NCBI GenBank assembly: GCA_013289045.1
Contig: JABDAU010000023.1
Coordinates: 1-46,234 of the forward strand
Length of the DNA stretch: 46,234 nt
Direction of reading: 5' to 3'
Origin: Bacteroidota bacterium
GTDB taxonomy: Bacteria > Bacteroidota > Bacteroidia > Sphingobacteriales > Sphingobacteriaceae
Made by a program: the position numbers and the translations under genes. This document shows positions 1 to 8,217 of this stretch, one piece after another. Under the pieces are notes generated by a model. It saw nothing but the letters and a program-made list of their open reading frames with translations, was not told where the DNA came from and made no database searches. Within the stretch, counting starts at the first letter, position 1. The number at the start of each line of letters is the position of its first letter.

Positions 1-2281
1 GGTAAAACGCAGGCCTGCTGCCGGCCGCTAAACCGGTAAGCAATACAAACGCGATCATAATGCCCCAGAAGCCAATATGGCCGTAGGGTATATGAATCGC
101 TGAACTGGTTAATTCGTTAAACGATGGCAAGGCAAGCTGAACCAACAGCAAACCGAGCAGGAATGACAACGAAGTGATCAGCACAGACTCCAGCAGGAAC
201 TGGTACACCAGGTCGAGCCGCCCGGAGCCAATAGCTTTACGAACACCGACTTCCCGGGCCCGTTTTTCTGAACGTGCGGTCGACAGGTTCATGAAATTGA
301 TGCAGGCAATAGCCAGCACCAACAGCCCGATGATGCTGAACAGGCGCACGTAATCGACGAAACCGCCGGCCACCTTCCCGTTTTTAAATTCATTGTACAA
401 GTGCCAGTCTTTTAATGGCTGCAGCAGCACCTCGGGCTTTAATGAGCGCATTTCAGGGCTTTGACGGTAAACAACATCCCTGATCTCCCGGTCGATCTGC
501 TCATAATTTACGCTGGGTTCCAGCGCCACATAGGCGGAAAATGAATTCCAGGTCCACTTCGTCCGGCCTGTTTTTACCCAATCCTCTGTCGCTTCTTTGT
601 AGGCAAAAGGCGTGATATAATTAAATCGCAGCGTGGCATTGTTAGGAATATCCCGGATCACACCCGTCACTTTCATGTTCTGCGCATTATCAAAACGGAC
701 TTCTTTGCCCATAGGGTCAGCATCACCAAATAATGCCCTGGCGGTCGATTGAGTCAACACGATCGAATACATATCTTTCAAAGCTGAATTTGGATTACCC
801 TCGATAAACGCATACTGGAATATCTTAAAAAAATCCGGCCCGGCGGCGCCGCCTTCCAGGTACAGCTTTTTATCGCCTACCATGAGGCCGTGGCTCACCC
901 GGCCGATGTTGTCGGTTTCCGCGACATATTTGATCCCGGGAACCTGCTTTTTCAGCATGTCCGTAAGCGGCAGGGCGATGGACGTTTGTGTCATGGTGCC
1001 GTTATGCTGGCTGGTGAGGTTCATTTCCACCTGGGCGGCTTCCTCATAATGTGGTAAAAAACGGTCGTAAGCATATTGATCGGTCACCCACAGCCCGATC
1101 AGGAGGGCTACGGCCATACCGGCCGCTAAACCTGTAATGTTCAAAGCGCTATAACCTTTGTTGTACAACATGTTGCGCCAGGCCATTTTCAAATAATTCT
1201 TAAACATAAAGCTGCGATTTAATTTCCGGGTTGAAATTAGAGGGGTAATGGCGGAACGATGTGTCAAATTATAAGATGGCAGTTCTTTTTTATATTCAGC
1301 GGGCGTTTTCCCGGCGATCTCTCTAAAAGCCCGGTGAAAGGTACTCTGTGAATTAAACCCGGAATCGTAGGCCATACCCAGTAGGGTGATGTGCCCGTAA
1401 GCCGGGTTCTTCATTTTCCGGATCACGTCCGCGACCCGAAATTCGTTGATAAAATCGCTGAAGCCTTTCTTGAATATCGTATTGATGATCCGCGATAGTT
1501 CATGCGGGACTATGTTTAATTTCCTGGCCAGCGAAGCAAGGCTCAAGTCCGGATCTTCATAATACCGCTTTTCCTTGACAGTCCTTCTCAGCCAAATGCC
1601 TTTCGCTCTCAGTTCAATTGATGCCTCTTGGTTCCCTGTAATGGTTTCCGGCCTGAAATAGCTGACGGCCGCCAGCCAGATCATGACAACCGATAATAAT
1701 AACACGAAAAAAGCTCCATTCATAACCGACAATGGCGCCAGGAAGATAAGGGCCAGCAGCGGGTATTGCAACCAGCGCCATTGCTGCCGGTCGCGGTCAC
1801 CGCAGTTGAACTTCATTTGCTTATTTGTCTGTCTTAAGTTGTGAAGGCACAAGACCAGATAGGCCGTCATCAACACCATAGTTGCAATTGGTAACACCGC
1901 GGCCCACCATTGGGAAATAGCAAACTGCAGCACAAGTGGCATCAAATGCAGCGCATTTTTTGGCCCGATGGTATAACCTGATTTGTTCCGCACAAAAAAA
2001 TAAAGCAATGGGCAAAAGCCAGGCAGGCATAGGGATGGCGCAAAACCGGCGGTGCGATCGATATCCATTAAAAATTGCTGGAACAAGCAAAGTACCCCGG
2101 CGACGAGCGCTGCGGCAAGATAACGATGGGCGCCGCGACCGGCCTTGGGTGTAAGCCATAGGAGCAGGGAGAAAGTCAACCCAACGGATATGATCACTAG
2201 TGAGGCCAGGTCGTAAAGAGTAGTGTAAAATGTCATCAAGCCTAAAAAAAGGTTAAGCATCAATCGGTATTCCAAATTCAT
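1..2281 (-). CDS. AraC-type regulator fused in frame to MacB/FtsX-type ABC permease (partial)
   Basis: Reading back from the ATG at 2281 the frame stays open to the left window edge, about 760 residues. Residues 1-215 hold roughly seven hydrophobic segments. Residues about 230-337 form an AraC-type double helix-turn-helix, with stretches such as DPDLSLASLARKLN and YDSGFNSQSTFHRAF. After a short linker, Met359 opens MFKNYLKMAWRN, the usual start of a Bacteroidota ABC permease. This is followed by a first membrane segment, a MacB-like periplasmic region (about 400-640) and FtsX-type segments with the hallmark EKRAREVGVRKAIGSGR. The permease half is the MacB/FtsX family of MacB-like exporters or lipoprotein translocases; its ATPase partner and C-terminus lie outside the window. 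I checked the junction codon by codon and found no stop. Ordinarily these would be two genes, so either this is a true fusion or translation also starts at 1207. Confidence 0.8.
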   Translation of the reverse strand, partial: MNLEYRLMLNLFLGLMTFYTTLYDLASLVIISVGLTFSLLLWLTPKAGRGAHRYLAAALVAGVLCLFQQFLMDIDRTAGFAPSLCLPGFCPLLYFFVRNKSGYTIGPKNALHLMPLVLQFAISQWWAAVLPIATMVLMTAYLVLCLHNLRQTNKQMKFNCGDRDRQQWRWLQYPLLALIFLAPLSVMNGAFFVLLLSVVMIWLAAVSYFRPETITGNQEASIELRAKGIWLRRTVKEKRYYEDPDLSLASLARKLNIVPHELSRIINTIFKKGFSDFINEFRVADVIRKMKNPAYGHITLLGMAYDSGFNSQSTFHRAFREIAGKTPAEYKKELPSYNLTHRSAITPLISTRKLNRSFMFKNYLKMAWRNMLYNKGYSALNITGLAAGMAVALLIGLWVTDQYAYDRFLPHYEEAAQVEMNLTSQHNGTMTQTSIALPLTDMLKKQVPGIKYVAETDNIGRVSHGLMVGDKKLYLEGGAAGPDFFKIFQYAFIEGNPNSALKDMYSIVLTQSTARALFGDADPMGKEVRFDNAQNMKVTGVIRDIPNNATLRFNYITPFAYKEATEDWVKTGRTKWTWNSFSAYVALEPSVNYEQIDREIRDVVYRQSPEMRSLKPEVLLQPLKDWHLYNEFKNGKVAGGFVDYVRLFSIIGLLVLAIACINFMNLSTARSEKRAREVGVRKAIGSGRLDLVYQFLLESVLITSLSFLLGLLLVQLALPSFNELTSSAIHIPYGHIGFWGIMIAFVLLTGLAAGSRPAFY

Positions 2282-2368
2282 AAATGCCTACCCTGCAATA
2301 TATTGAAAGAAATTCCAGTAGCGAATTGTAACAAAAACGAACAGCCAGCCGTTCGATTTTAGAGTGTC

Positions 2369-2509
2369 TTAAAGCTCCCTGATGAAATGGACGGCTTCTG
2401 TTATCGGGTCGACCTCAACCAGCACGCGGCGGCCGTTGGGATATTCATAGATGAATTGTCCTTCGGTATCGGTCGGATGGGCAATAAAGTCTGGGGCTTC
2501 GGTTTCCAT
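2369..2509 (-). CDS. Small conserved-looking hypothetical protein, 46 aa
   Basis: A 46-codon frame starts METEAPDFIAHPTDTEG, continues through FIYEYPNGRRVLVEVDP and ends TEAVHFIREL before TAA. It is acidic, soluble and has no signal peptide or membrane segment. The alternating FIYEYPNGRRVLVEV pattern suggests a small beta-hairpin fold. It lies between the AraC-permease fusion (87 bp downstream) and the sigma-factor gene (106 bp upstream), all on the minus strand. I do not recognise a family and assign no function. Coding status is inferred from its protein-like composition and from its clean placement between genes. Confidence 0.55.
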   Translation of the reverse strand: METEAPDFIAHPTDTEGQFIYEYPNGRRVLVEVDPITEAVHFIREL

Positions 2510-2615
2510 TTGTTTTCCAAATTTAATGGTTTTGAAATCGCTGCAAAGGTGTGTTGAAAATTATATGGGTATAGAAAACAAAAGGGGGAGGCCTTACCGG
2601 CTTGTTGTATTTACT

Positions 2616-3200
2616 TTACAAAACTTTTATCAACAACATACCCAATATCGCAACCTTGCTAAAATTGACCTTAACATGCCTTAATGCAATCGTTAGCTGA
2701 TTTTCGACGGTATGCTTGTTAATACCTAGTTTTTCGGCAATTTCAGTATTGCTCAGTTGCTCTATCTTACTTAAATAAAATACCTCCCTGCATCTCTTTG
2801 GCAGGTCTTTCAGGCAATTTTCTAAAAAATGGTTATGATCCATTTCATTTAATTTTTCGTAGCCAAAGTTATAAACGGCGGTTTCAGGCGTTGGGTAATC
2901 TTCAAGGTATTCCACTAAAGACCGTTTGGCCAGTTTTAATTTCCTGAAAACTTCGTAACGGGTAGCCGAATTCAGGTAGGACGAAAAGTTATTGATGCCG
3001 AGCGTTTCACGTTTATTCCATATTAATACAAATACCTCTTGTACAATTTCTTCGCTGGCATCTTTATCTTTCAAATAATACAATGCCGCTTTGTACATCC
3101 TCAGCCAATACCGATCATAAAACAAAGTGAATGACCTATGGTCTCCTGCCCGGATATTTTGCCACAGTTCCTGATCGCTCAACGATGTTTTTGACGTCAT
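2616..3200 (-). CDS. ECF-type RNA polymerase sigma-70 factor (FecI-like)
   Basis: This 194-residue protein has region 2 at about residues 20-90 (FYDRYWLRMYKAALYYLKD, then EEIVQEVFVLIWNKR, the core-binding and -10 recognition helices). Region 4 is at about 125-175 (LPKRCREVFYLSKIEQLSNTEIAEKLGINKHTVENQL, a helix-turn-helix for the -35 element). It matches the Bacteroidetes sigma-70 expansion family that pairs with FecR anti-sigma factors and SusC receptors carrying an STN domain. It is transcribed away from the adjacent FecR gene across a 348 bp gap, rather than upstream in the same operon as is common. It probably activates the PUL1 susCD genes once released by FecR. Length is normal for the family. 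Confidence 0.93.
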   Translation of the reverse strand: MTSKTSLSDQELWQNIRAGDHRSFTLFYDRYWLRMYKAALYYLKDKDASEEIVQEVFVLIWNKRETLGINNFSSYLNSATRYEVFRKLKLAKRSLVEYLEDYPTPETAVYNFGYEKLNEMDHNHFLENCLKDLPKRCREVFYLSKIEQLSNTEIAEKLGINKHTVENQLTIALRHVKVNFSKVAILGMLLIKVL

Positions 3201-3419
3201 AAGTTTTATAGTCGGATATAAAATTCTAATAATATTTATTAAATATTATTTAGTTGTTAAAGCCATGAAATATAATACTCCGTTTGCATTAGCCGGAATG
3301 CTTTATCCCATTCACTAAAAATTGCCGTTGTGCCAGGTCGTATAAGTTATTTCGAAATCCGAAATAAGCGTAATAATTGGTATAAAAAGCTAATATAGAT
3401 ACTTTTTAATATTTGAGTA

Positions 3420-3449
3420 TCCTCAACTATCCTGAACTATCCTGATGAT
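3420..3449 (+). repeat. Three tandem 10-bp repeats upstream of fecR
   Basis: Three consecutive 10-mers, TCCTCAACTA, TCCTGAACTA and TCCTGATGAT, are arranged head to tail. The spacing is close to one helical turn, so the copies would face the same side of the DNA. They sit in the 348 bp divergent region between the sigma gene and fecR, 100 bp before the fecR start. The rest of that region (3201-3548) is AT-rich and I see no gene in it. The repeats are a candidate binding site for a regulator or for the ECF sigma factor; this role is inference. Confidence 0.5.
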
Positions 3450-3548
3450 AATTCCATACAGTGATTAAATGATCCTATAAAAAGTTTATTTTTTTATGGG
3501 AGTTTTTGGTTCGGCAATACTCTTTATGCTAAAACCAATCATATTCGA

Positions 3549-4691
3549 ATGACACGGAAGACTTATATCGAACTCTATGAACGCTACCTGGCGGGTATTG
3601 CGACGCGTGACGAACTTGAATTGCTGAAGAATTATAAAGACCGGTTCGACATTGATCAGTTCGACGATGACCTCTCTGTTCCTGACCAGGAATTAATCAG
3701 GAACCGCATATTGGGCAATATTGAAAGCAAGCTATTCGGGGTGAAGCCGTTAAAACCCATGAGTAAAATCTGGTGGTCGGTTGCGGCCTCTTTATTGATT
3801 TTAACAACTGCAACTTACATATTACGTCATCATACCGGGCCTGTACAAACCAAACCCATTCCGGCTAAAATAGTGGCCTCGGTCATCGTTCCCGGTTCAA
3901 ATAAGGCAGTATTGATATTGGGCAATGGCAGCAAAATAAATCTTAACCAGGCGTCAAACGGACGTATTTCCCAGGCCGGCCCCGTACTTATTAAAAAAAT
4001 AAAAAACGGGCAATTGGTTTATGAACGGACTAATGCGGGAAATAATGAAGTGTCCTATAATACCATCGTCACTCCTAAAGGCGGCCAATACCAGGTAAGC
4101 TTACCCGATGGTACCATGGTTTGGCTGGATGCAGCATCATCTTTAAAATATCCCACTGCATTTACCGGTCCCGAGAGGCATGTTGAATTAAACGGGGAAG
4201 CTTATTTTGAAGTGGCAAAAAATAAAAACATGCCATTCACTGTTACAGCCGGCAAAGTAAATATCAAAGTATTGGGCACACACTTCAACGTATCAGCCTA
4301 CGACGATGATCCGGCCAACAAAACCACACTGTTGGAAGGGGCTGTACAACTTAGTAAAGGTGATCACAAAGTCATGCTGATCCCCGGACAGCAAGCGGTT
4401 GTAGATAATACCACTCAAAACATACAACTGAAAACCGTGAATGTTGAAGATGCCGTTGCCTGGAAAAATGGCTACTTCTCGTTCAGGAAAGAGAACATAC
4501 AAAGCGCCATGCGAAAAATAGCGCGCTGGTATGATGTTGATGTAGAATTTCGGGGTGAAGTGAGCAATAAATTCCTGGGGGGCACAGTATCACGCACGGA
4601 AGATATTGGCGAAATGCTATCCTACCTGCAATTAACCGGTATAGCAAATTTTAAAATTATAGAAAGGAGGATTATTGTAAAAGGAAACTAA
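3549..4691 (+). CDS. FecR-family anti-sigma factor
   Basis: This 380-residue inner-membrane regulator transmits the receptor signal to the ECF sigma factor. A cytoplasmic N-terminal region of about 70 residues precedes one transmembrane segment (about 74-92, IWWSVAASLLILTTATYIL). The periplasmic FecR domain covers about 170-270, with GGQYQVSLPDGTMVWLDAAS and LNGEAYFEVAKNKNMPFTV. A C-terminal DUF4974/STN-like domain covers about 310-378 (FSFRKENIQSAMRKIARWYDVDVEF). The start at 3549 gives the usual N-terminus. It lies 134 bp upstream of the STN-bearing SusC gene, its expected signalling partner, and is divergent from the sigma gene. Length and domain order are typical. Confidence 0.94.
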   Translation: MTRKTYIELYERYLAGIATRDELELLKNYKDRFDIDQFDDDLSVPDQELIRNRILGNIESKLFGVKPLKPMSKIWWSVAASLLILTTATYILRHHTGPVQTKPIPAKIVASVIVPGSNKAVLILGNGSKINLNQASNGRISQAGPVLIKKIKNGQLVYERTNAGNNEVSYNTIVTPKGGQYQVSLPDGTMVWLDAASSLKYPTAFTGPERHVELNGEAYFEVAKNKNMPFTVTAGKVNIKVLGTHFNVSAYDDDPANKTTLLEGAVQLSKGDHKVMLIPGQQAVVDNTTQNIQLKTVNVEDAVAWKNGYFSFRKENIQSAMRKIARWYDVDVEFRGEVSNKFLGGTVSRTEDIGEMLSYLQLTGIANFKIIERRIIVKGN

Positions 4692-4721
4692 CAACTCAAT
4701 TATAATATATCTAAATAAAGC

Positions 4722-4746
4722 CAGGGAACGTCGTTACCGTCCCCTG
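4722..4746 (+). terminator. Hairpin between fecR and susC
   Basis: CAGGGAACG and CGTCCCCTG pair as a 9-bp stem with one mismatch around a 7-nt loop, followed by a short ACTTTTC stretch. It lies 31 bp after the fecR stop and could end or attenuate the fecR transcript, or lie in the susC leader. The T tract is weak. Confidence 0.4.
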
Positions 4747-4825
4747 ACTTTTCAGCCGGGGCTGTTCATTTAGATTAAAAACCAATTTCTCTCAAAAACC
4801 GATTTTTTATTAACCTAAATTTCAA

Positions 4826-7800
4826 ATGTATAAAAATTTTACCAAAGATTTTTGCGGGATACATGCCTGCATGAACCATAATTTACTATTAAAGATGAAG
4901 TTAACATTTGTGATTTGCCTTATAACTTTTTTGCATGTTTCGGCAGCAAGTTATGCGCAAAAAGTAACACTTCATGTTAGATCGTTGTCATTTGATAAAT
5001 TACTGGAGAGCCTGGAACAGCAAACCGGGTATCATTTTCTTTATGACGATGATCTGCTAAGTAAAAGCGAGCCGGTTACACTCGATGTAAAAGACGCTTC
5101 CCTTGATCAGGTATTGACCAAATGTTTTGCCAACCAGCCTTTTACCTATGTTATTAAAAAGACTAATGTGATCATTACTGCCAAAGTGGCGCCAGTTGTC
5201 AGCACGCCGGCTGTTAGTCAGATTACAGTGGCCGGAACGGTAACGGATGAGCAAAATCAGCCTATGGAAAGCGTTTCTGTAGTGATGAAGGGCACAACAC
5301 AAGGTGTAGTAACCACGAAAGACGGCAGGTATACGATTTCGTTACCCGGAGGTGATGCCGTGCTTGTTTTTAGCAGTGTTGGTTATGAAACTAAAGAAAT
5401 ACCTGTAAACGGCAGATCTGTAATAAATGTAAGTCTTTCCCCTAAAGCAAATGGCTTAAACGATGTAGTGGTAGTTGGTTACGGCACGCAAAAAAAGGGT
5501 ACCATAACCGGATCGATCGCTACGGTTAAAACGGAAGATATAACCGTAGCGCCGGTTGCCAGCACCATCAATTCTCTGGCTGGCAGGCTGCCGGGTTTGA
5601 TTTCCCAGCAATCAAGCGGACAACCGGGCGCAGATCAGGCCGCTATCAGCATACGCGGGTACGGCCAGGCTATCTGGATAGTTGATGGCGTTGAATCGGA
5701 CTTTAACAATATCGACCCTAATGAGATTGAGTCAATCAGTATACTCAAGGATGGTGCAGCTTCTATCTATGGTGCACGTGCGGGTAATGGTGTTGTGCTG
5801 GTTACGACAAAACGCGGTAAGGCAGGCAAGCCAGATATAACCTTCAACTCGTCATTTACGCTGCAGGATAATACCTATATGGCTAGCCCGGTCAGTTCCG
5901 CAGAATATGCGACACTGGAAAATGAGCTATATACCAATGAAGGCAAACAAGCCCCTTACACGCAAGACCAGATCAACAAATACCAGGCAGGTAATGACCC
6001 GGCATACCCAAATACAAATTGGGAAAAGGTAGCTACTAAATCATTCGCGCCGCAAACCAACCAAAACTTGTCTGTACGCGGTGGGTCTGATAACATTAAA
6101 TATTTCGGATTTTTCGGGTATTTAGATCAAAATCCGATGTGGCGGACAAATGGCGGCGGTTACAAAAGATATAACGTTCAATCAAATCTGGACGCTAAGA
6201 TAACGGATGATCTATCTATTCAGTTAGATATATCTGATGTAAACGAGTACAAATCGCAGCCAGACCGTGGCGAAAGCGCAGGTATCAATACCTTATGGCA
6301 GGATCTATGGAACTCGCTGCCGATATACCCCGCTACACTTCCTGATCCGACCTATTATTCGTATGCGAACGGGCAGGGTGTGGGTAGCATCGCGCTTATT
6401 TCCAACGAGGACATTGCCGGCTTTGACAATGTTAATAGCCAGAACCTGAAAGGAACATTTGTTGCCAATTATAGGATCAAAGCTATTGATGGTTTAAGCG
6501 CGAAGGCATTTATCAATTACAACAAAACCTCGTCTACAGAGAAATACTTTAATAAGCCCTACAGCTTTTACACTTATGATTATTCCACCAAACAATATGC
6601 TCTTGCGGGCGCTTTAGGAACACAGGCGCAGTTAACCTATAACATCAATACAGCCGAAAATATCGACCGTCAATTCTCATTGAATTACGATCATTCTTTT
6701 GGGAATCATCATGTTACTGCACTTGCGCTTTATGAGGCAATTGATTACAACACGACTTTTTTAACGGCAGGGAGAACTAATTTTTTAACTGATGAAATTG
6801 AGGAGTTATTTGCCGGCTCTATACAAACCGCTACTGCAAACAGTTCGGCAACGCAAATGGGGCGTGCAAGCTATGTTGGCCGCGTAAATTATTCCTATAA
6901 AAATAAATACCTGCTGGAAACTATTTTCAGGGCGGATGCATCGGCCGAATATCCGCCGGACCATCGGTGGGGATATTTCCCAAGCGTTTCAGCCGGCTGG
7001 CGTATTGACCAGGAAGGTTTCATGGAGAATATAACCTCTCTTGACGAGTTAAAATTGCGTGCAAGCTATGGTAGCTCTGGTATTGACAATCTACCTGGTA
7101 ATTTCAATTTCCCATATTTAACCGGGTATGGCTTTGGCGGACAATTCCTCTTTGGCACAAACACATCACTGGGTATTGCTTCAACGGGTATTGCAAACCC
7201 AAATCTGACCTGGGAAAGGGTAAATATTTATGACGCCGGCGTCGATTTCTCTTTCTGGAAAAGAAAGTTATTTGGTACCGTAGATGTTTTTTACAGGAAG
7301 CTTTCAGGCATCCCGGCCACACAAATTTTAACCCTGCCGAGTACGTTTGGCGCTGCGCTTCCACCTGTTAACCTCAATAGCTTAAATAACAGGGGTTTTG
7401 AGCTAAGTATAGGTACCAGCGGCAACATTGGCGAACTGAATTATACGGTGATTGGCAACCTGTCATGGGCCCGTGCAAAGAATGGCCATTATGAGGAGCC
7501 CGTTTACACCGACCCTGATCAGAAAAGGGAATACCAGCAGTCGGGCCAGTGGGTTGACAGAACCTTTGGATATAAGTCGGCCGGTGTATTTACAAGCCAG
7601 CAGGAGATCAATGATCTGACATTTCAATATCCGGGCGGTAATGCCCAATTGCACCCCGGCGACATAAAATACGTTGATGTAAACCATGACGGGACGCTTG
7701 ACTGGAGAGACGAGGTTCAGATTGGTAAAGGAACTGTTCCGGAGTGGATGACGGGTGCCACGATCAACCTGAAATACAAAAACTTCGACCTGCAATCTCT

Positions 7801-8206
7801 GCTTCAGGGTTCATTCGGCTACTTTACAAACGTGAACCTGCAGCAGGGCGGCATAAACTTTTCACAGGTTATTTATGATGAACGGTGGACTCCCGGAAAT
7901 AATAATGCCTCAGCCGGCGTACCGCGTTTAGGCGGCGCATCGACAAATACGCTTTTTTCAGATTTTTATTTTAAGAAAGCCTACTATCTGCGGTTGAAAA
8001 CATTTGCGCTGGGCTATAACCTTCCACACGGGATTCTGACTAAAGCAGGCATTAAAAACGTGCGCGTTTATCTTGCAGGAACAAACCTGCTGACTATTAA
8101 TCCATTGGCAAAATATGATATCGACCCTGAAGAGCCGTCGGGCGAAGCGGGATACTATTACCCGCAGCAAAGAACGCTGTCATTAGGATTGAATCTAACA
8201 TTATAA
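4826..8206 (+). CDS. SusC/RagA-family TonB-dependent receptor with STN signalling domain
   Basis: This 1126-residue outer-membrane receptor imports oligosaccharides together with its SusD partner. The start MYKNFTKDFCGIHACMNHNLL followed by a signal segment ending SAASYAQ is typical of sphingobacterial receptors. The STN domain (about 45-120, SFDKLLESLEQQTGYHFLY) is the secretin/TonB short domain that signals to FecR. A carboxypeptidase-regulatory-like domain follows at about 132-205, then the SusC motif NDVVVVGYGTQKKGTITGSI, the plug (about 225-335, AGRLPGLISQQSSGQPG, SISILKDGAASIYGARAGNGVVLVTTKRG) and a large beta-barrel to the terminal LSLGLNLTL. Eleven bases separate it from the SusD gene. 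With the ECF sigma and FecR genes upstream it forms a trans-envelope signalling PUL. Confidence 0.95.
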   Translation: MYKNFTKDFCGIHACMNHNLLLKMKLTFVICLITFLHVSAASYAQKVTLHVRSLSFDKLLESLEQQTGYHFLYDDDLLSKSEPVTLDVKDASLDQVLTKCFANQPFTYVIKKTNVIITAKVAPVVSTPAVSQITVAGTVTDEQNQPMESVSVVMKGTTQGVVTTKDGRYTISLPGGDAVLVFSSVGYETKEIPVNGRSVINVSLSPKANGLNDVVVVGYGTQKKGTITGSIATVKTEDITVAPVASTINSLAGRLPGLISQQSSGQPGADQAAISIRGYGQAIWIVDGVESDFNNIDPNEIESISILKDGAASIYGARAGNGVVLVTTKRGKAGKPDITFNSSFTLQDNTYMASPVSSAEYATLENELYTNEGKQAPYTQDQINKYQAGNDPAYPNTNWEKVATKSFAPQTNQNLSVRGGSDNIKYFGFFGYLDQNPMWRTNGGGYKRYNVQSNLDAKITDDLSIQLDISDVNEYKSQPDRGESAGINTLWQDLWNSLPIYPATLPDPTYYSYANGQGVGSIALISNEDIAGFDNVNSQNLKGTFVANYRIKAIDGLSAKAFINYNKTSSTEKYFNKPYSFYTYDYSTKQYALAGALGTQAQLTYNINTAENIDRQFSLNYDHSFGNHHVTALALYEAIDYNTTFLTAGRTNFLTDEIEELFAGSIQTATANSSATQMGRASYVGRVNYSYKNKYLLETIFRADASAEYPPDHRWGYFPSVSAGWRIDQEGFMENITSLDELKLRASYGSSGIDNLPGNFNFPYLTGYGFGGQFLFGTNTSLGIASTGIANPNLTWERVNIYDAGVDFSFWKRKLFGTVDVFYRKLSGIPATQILTLPSTFGAALPPVNLNSLNNRGFELSIGTSGNIGELNYTVIGNLSWARAKNGHYEEPVYTDPDQKREYQQSGQWVDRTFGYKSAGVFTSQQEINDLTFQYPGGNAQLHPGDIKYVDVNHDGTLDWRDEVQIGKGTVPEWMTGATINLKYKNFDLQSLLQGSFGYFTNVNLQQGGINFSQVIYDERWTPGNNNASAGVPRLGGASTNTLFSDFYFKKAYYLRLKTFALGYNLPHGILTKAGIKNVRVYLAGTNLLTINPLAKYDIDPEEPSGEAGYYYPQQRTLSLGLNLTL

Positions 8207-8217
8207 TTGAAGACATT

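Noticed and set aside
1821..2159. 112-codon minus-strand frame rich in Arg and Ser
   Set aside because: It is an out-of-frame shadow of the AraC-permease N-terminal membrane region, which reads as hydrophobic helices in the correct frame.
1..2281. Separate AraC and permease genes
   Set aside because: The codon-by-codon reading from 2281 to 1 shows one open frame with no intervening stop, so I report one fused product and note the alternative.
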